32,437 bases of DNA from an uncultured Acidobacteriota bacterium (GTDB lineage Bacteria > Acidobacteriota > Vicinamibacteria > Vicinamibacterales > UBA2999): assembly GCA_902826515.1 (NCBI GenBank), contig CADEFD010000045.1, forward strand, positions 1 to 32,437. The letters run 5' to 3'. Position 1 is the first letter of the stretch, and each line of letters starts with the position of its first letter. This document shows, piece by piece, positions 29,872 to 32,437 of the stretch. Made by a program: the position numbers and the translations under genes. The notes below the pieces were generated by a model that worked only from the letters and a program-made list of their open reading frames with translations, had not been told where the DNA came from and did no database searches.

Positions 29872-31524
29872 GTGGCAGAGCCCTTCCAGCATTTTGTCGA
29901 CGACTACCTGGCCTATCTCTACGAAGCGCACCCGACGAGCGCGACGTTGGATGGCATCCACGTACATGACGACCTGCTCGACGACCTGAGCCGGACGGCG
30001 ATCGACACCCATTCCGGCGCCCTTGCCGGCTTTGCCCGCCGTCTGGACGCGATCCCCGCCGCGCCGCTCAGCCCGGTGGACCAGGTCGAACACAAGATCG
30101 TCCGGGCGAACATCGAGTCGCGGCAGTTCGACACCGACCGCGTCCGCTCCTGGGAGCGCGACCCGCACTTCTACGGGCAGACGCTGGCCGCCAGCCTCGC
30201 CTCCCAGGCCATCTTCACCTTCGCCCCGGAAACCGACCGGGCCCGCCGCCTGCTCTCGAAGCTGCGCCAGGTGCCGCGCCTCGTGCAGGCCGCCCGCGAC
30301 AACATCAAGGACTCGCCGGCCATCTTCGTGAAGACCGGCATCGACACCTTCCGGGGGGTCGTCACCTTCATCGACACCGACCTGCCGCGGGCGTTCTCGA
30401 GCCTCGACGACATGCACCTGCTGGCCGACCTGGCGGACGCGTCCACCGAGGCGACGACCGCCCTGGGCGCCTACGCGCAGTACCTCGAAACCGAGGTGCG
30501 CCCGAAGGCCAAGGCGTCGTTCCGGCTCGGGCAGGAGCGGTTCGAGCGCAAGCTGCTCGTGGACGAAGGCCTGCCGCACTCCTGCGACAAGCTCCTGACC
30601 ATCGCCGAACGCGAGCTGGGCCGGGTGCAGGAGGAATTCCGCGCCGTCGCCGGCAAGCTCGGGTTCAAGGACCCGCTCGACGCCTGGCAGAAGGCCAAGG
30701 ACGCCCACCCGGCGCCCGGCACCCTCATCGCCACGGTGCGCGATCAGGTGACCGAACTGCGCACGTTCCTCGAACGCAGCGGTGTCGTCGCCGTGCCGAA
30801 CGGCGACCAGCTGTACGTGGCCGCGTCGCCCGAGTTCCTGCGCTGGTCCACGGCCAGCATCTGGATGCCGGGCCCGTTCGAAACGCGCCAGACGCGCTCG
30901 ACCTACTACCTCACCGACGCGCTGCGCTCGTGGCCCGAAGCGAAGCAGCTCGAGCATCTGCGCGACCTGAACCTCCCCACGCTGTGGAGCATCTCGATGC
31001 ACGAGGTGTTCCCCGGCCACTTCCTGCACTTCCAGCACCTGCGCACGATCGAGTCGAAGGTGCGCCGCTCGACGCTGCTCGCGCCCACCTCCTACATCGA
31101 AGGCTGGGCCCACTACGCCGAGCAGATGATGGTGGAAGCCGGCTTCGGCAAGGGCGACGGCAACGTGCACCTCGGCCAGCTCGCCGAGTCGCTCGTGCGC
31201 CTGGCGCGCCTCGTCGTGGGCATCAAGCTGCACGCCGACGACTGGTCGGTCGAGCAGGGCGTACGCTTCTTCCAGAACGAGGCGTACCTCGAGGAATCAC
31301 ACGCGCGGCGCGAAGCCGAGCGCGGCACGTTCGATCCGAGCTACGTCGTCTACGCCGCCGGCAAACTCATGCTCCTGAAGCTCAGGCAGGACTGGCAGGA
31401 ACAGCAGGGCGGCAAGCCCTCGCTGCGCGCCTTCCACGACGCCTTCCTGAGCCAGGGCTCCGCCCCGTTCTGGGCGTTACGCGCGCTGATGCTCGGCGGT
31501 CACGCCGACGACGTCCTGGAGTAA
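29872..31524 (+). CDS. DUF885 family putative metallopeptidase
   Basis: About 550 aa of the DUF885 family, generally regarded as zinc carboxypeptidase/dipeptidase-like proteins. SMHEVFPGHFLHFQHL contains the family metal-binding HExxxGH (His377, Glu378, His383), and TSYIEGWAHYAEQMMVEAG supplies the third ligand region (Glu410). Other hallmarks are FVDDYLAYLYEAHPTSATLDGIHVHDD at the start and GALAGFARRLDAI. I place the start at GTG 29872 (MAEPFQHFVDDYL), since the 24 codons upstream to a TTG at 29800 look non-conserved and touch rsmI. No signal peptide is seen from this start, so it would be cytoplasmic; many relatives are secreted. The substrate is unknown. It is followed after 6 nt by the FmdB-type gene. 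Confidence 0.85.
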   Translation: MAEPFQHFVDDYLAYLYEAHPTSATLDGIHVHDDLLDDLSRTAIDTHSGALAGFARRLDAIPAAPLSPVDQVEHKIVRANIESRQFDTDRVRSWERDPHFYGQTLAASLASQAIFTFAPETDRARRLLSKLRQVPRLVQAARDNIKDSPAIFVKTGIDTFRGVVTFIDTDLPRAFSSLDDMHLLADLADASTEATTALGAYAQYLETEVRPKAKASFRLGQERFERKLLVDEGLPHSCDKLLTIAERELGRVQEEFRAVAGKLGFKDPLDAWQKAKDAHPAPGTLIATVRDQVTELRTFLERSGVVAVPNGDQLYVAASPEFLRWSTASIWMPGPFETRQTRSTYYLTDALRSWPEAKQLEHLRDLNLPTLWSISMHEVFPGHFLHFQHLRTIESKVRRSTLLAPTSYIEGWAHYAEQMMVEAGFGKGDGNVHLGQLAESLVRLARLVVGIKLHADDWSVEQGVRFFQNEAYLEESHARREAERGTFDPSYVVYAAGKLMLLKLRQDWQEQQGGKPSLRAFHDAFLSQGSAPFWALRALMLGGHADDVLE

Positions 31525-31530
31525 TTCACC

Positions 31531-31881
31531 ATGCCGCTCTACGAATACGAGTGCGAGACCTGCTCGCACAGATTCGAGGTCATCCAGAAGTTCTCCGACG
31601 CTCCGATCTCGGTCTGCCCGAAGTGCGGCGGCCCGGTGCAGAAGCTGCTGTCGTCGCCGGCGATTCAATTCAAGGGCAGCGGGTTCTACCTGACCGACTA
31701 CGGTCGCGGCACCAGCAGCAAGTCGGAAAGCGCCAATACGAAGGCCGGCAAGGCCGAAAGCGGCGCCACGTCGGGCGGTGGCGACAGCGCCGCGAAGAGC
31801 GACAGCGGCGGCAGCTCCGACAGCAAGACCTCGTCGAGCGACTCGTCGAGCGCGAAGCCCGCCGCCAGCAAAAGCGAATAG
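31531..31881 (+). CDS. FmdB-type zinc-ribbon protein with Ser/Lys-rich tail
   Basis: A 116-aa protein with an N-terminal FmdB/CxxC zinc ribbon: MPLYEYECETC...CPKCGGPVQKLL, with Cys8, Cys11, Cys29 and Cys32 as the likely zinc ligands, followed by the conserved KGSGFYLTDY at residues about 48-57. The second half is a low-complexity Ser/Lys/Ala/Gly/Asp tail, a common feature of these putative regulatory proteins. The function is not established; the FmdB name comes from a methylotroph regulatory gene. It lies 6 nt after the DUF885 gene, most likely in the same transcript. Confidence 0.85.
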   Translation: MPLYEYECETCSHRFEVIQKFSDAPISVCPKCGGPVQKLLSSPAIQFKGSGFYLTDYGRGTSSKSESANTKAGKAESGATSGGGDSAAKSDSGGSSDSKTSSSDSSSAKPAASKSE

Positions 31882-31886
31882 ACGCC

Positions 31887-31906
31887 GCGCGGCCCGGCCG
31901 CCGCGC
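31887..31906. terminator. possible bidirectional terminator between fmdB-like gene and galU
   Basis: GCGCGGC (31887-31893), loop CCGGCC, GCCGCGC (31900-31906): a perfect 7-bp all-GC stem filling the 26-nt gap between convergent genes. No T-run follows on either strand, so its strength as a terminator is uncertain. Confidence 0.4.
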
Positions 31907-31907
31907 C

Positions 31908-32437
31908 CTATTTCCGCTCGAAGCCCAGCGTCTTCAGATACTGCACGAAGGCCTCGGAGACATCCGGGCGCTTCAGGCCGAAGTACGCCGTGGCCTTCAG
32001 GAAGCCCAGCTTGTTGCCGGCGTCGTGGCGCACGCCGTCCACTTCGAGCGCATAGAACGGACGCGTCTTCAGCAGTTCGCGCATGCCGTTCGTGAGCTGG
32101 ATCTCGCCCGACTTGTCGGACTTGGTGGCTTCGAGCGCGGGGAAGATGTCGGGCGTGAGCAGGTAGCGGCCGATGATGGCGAGGTTCGACGGCGCCTGGT
32201 CGCGCGGCGGCTTCTCCACCATGTCGAGAATCCGGTGCACGCCCTTCCCGAACTCGGGCGCCGGCTCCACGGCGAGGATGCCGTAGCTCGAGACGTCCGC
32301 CTCGGGCACCCGTTCGACCGCGATGACCGGGCTCTGCACCTTGTCGAACACGTCGATCATCTGCTTGAGGGCCGGCGGTGTGGCGTCGAAGATGTCGTCG
32401 CCGAGCACCACGGCGAACGGCTCGTCGCCGACGAGGC
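31908..32437 (-). CDS. galU: UTP-glucose-1-phosphate uridylyltransferase (5' end beyond window)
   Basis: Makes UDP-glucose from glucose-1-phosphate and UTP for glycan and envelope synthesis. The visible part is the C-terminal 176 or so residues of a protein normally near 290. It reads LVGDEPFAVVLGDDIFDATPP (metal-binding LGDD), SSYGILAVEP, GRYLLTPDIFPALEATKSDKSGEIQLTNGMREL and VRHDAGNKLGFLKATAYFGLKRP, all family signatures. Frame and stop (31908) are intact. It is convergent with the FmdB-like gene across a GC-rich hairpin. Confidence 0.95.
   Translation of the reverse strand, partial: LVGDEPFAVVLGDDIFDATPPALKQMIDVFDKVQSPVIAVERVPEADVSSYGILAVEPAPEFGKGVHRILDMVEKPPRDQAPSNLAIIGRYLLTPDIFPALEATKSDKSGEIQLTNGMRELLKTRPFYALEVDGVRHDAGNKLGFLKATAYFGLKRPDVSEAFVQYLKTLGFERK

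Overview
The window is a chromosomal replication-origin neighbourhood from a GC-rich, Gram-negative-type bacterium. The Gram-negative assignment rests on a YidC with a large periplasmic domain, a GyrB with the inserted domain, and a paired b/b' ATP synthase stalk. The gene order, the PQQ-type quinoprotein and the dispersed GC-rich intergenic repeats would fit Acidobacteriota (Vicinamibacteria-like), but that is an inference from style, not a database match. Nearly all genes are housekeeping genes; there is no prophage, IS element, CRISPR array, rRNA or tRNA that I can see.

Layout. From about 14.9 kb leftward, everything reads on the minus strand away from the origin: rpmH, rnpA, yidD, yidC, jag, mnmE, mnmG, rsmG, parA, parB, then a secreted PQQ-dependent dehydrogenase, selD, and an F1Fo ATP synthase block (atpF', atpF, atpH, atpA running off the window start). 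To the right of the origin, dnaA, dnaN, gyrB and gyrA read on the plus strand, without recF between dnaN and gyrB. A minus-strand block follows: pcrA/uvrD, then the glmS-glmU-rsmI group. A DUF885 metallopeptidase and an FmdB-type zinc ribbon read on the plus strand, and galU (5' end missing) reads on the minus strand.

The origin appears bipartite. DnaA-box-like 9-mers (mostly TTTTCCACA) lie in both 288-bp gaps, rpmH-dnaA and dnaA-dnaN. Two parS sites (one inside mnmG, one across the rsmG stop codon) sit next to parAB, so origin firing, segregation and supercoiling genes are grouped together.

The most interesting feature is selD. The conventional open frame is truncated, because the true gene starts 84 nt further upstream and reads through an in-frame TGA at codon 17, exactly the active-site Cys/Sec position of selenophosphate synthetase. 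The TGA lies at the base of a strong hairpin with a G-first apical loop, as expected of a bacterial SECIS. SelD is thus predicted to be a selenoprotein, and the host to have a selenocysteine decoding system elsewhere. Second, a heptanucleotide-based GC-rich repeat (unit close to GGGDCYC) occurs in five places in four intergenic gaps. Two copies form a long inverted pair between pcrA and glmS.
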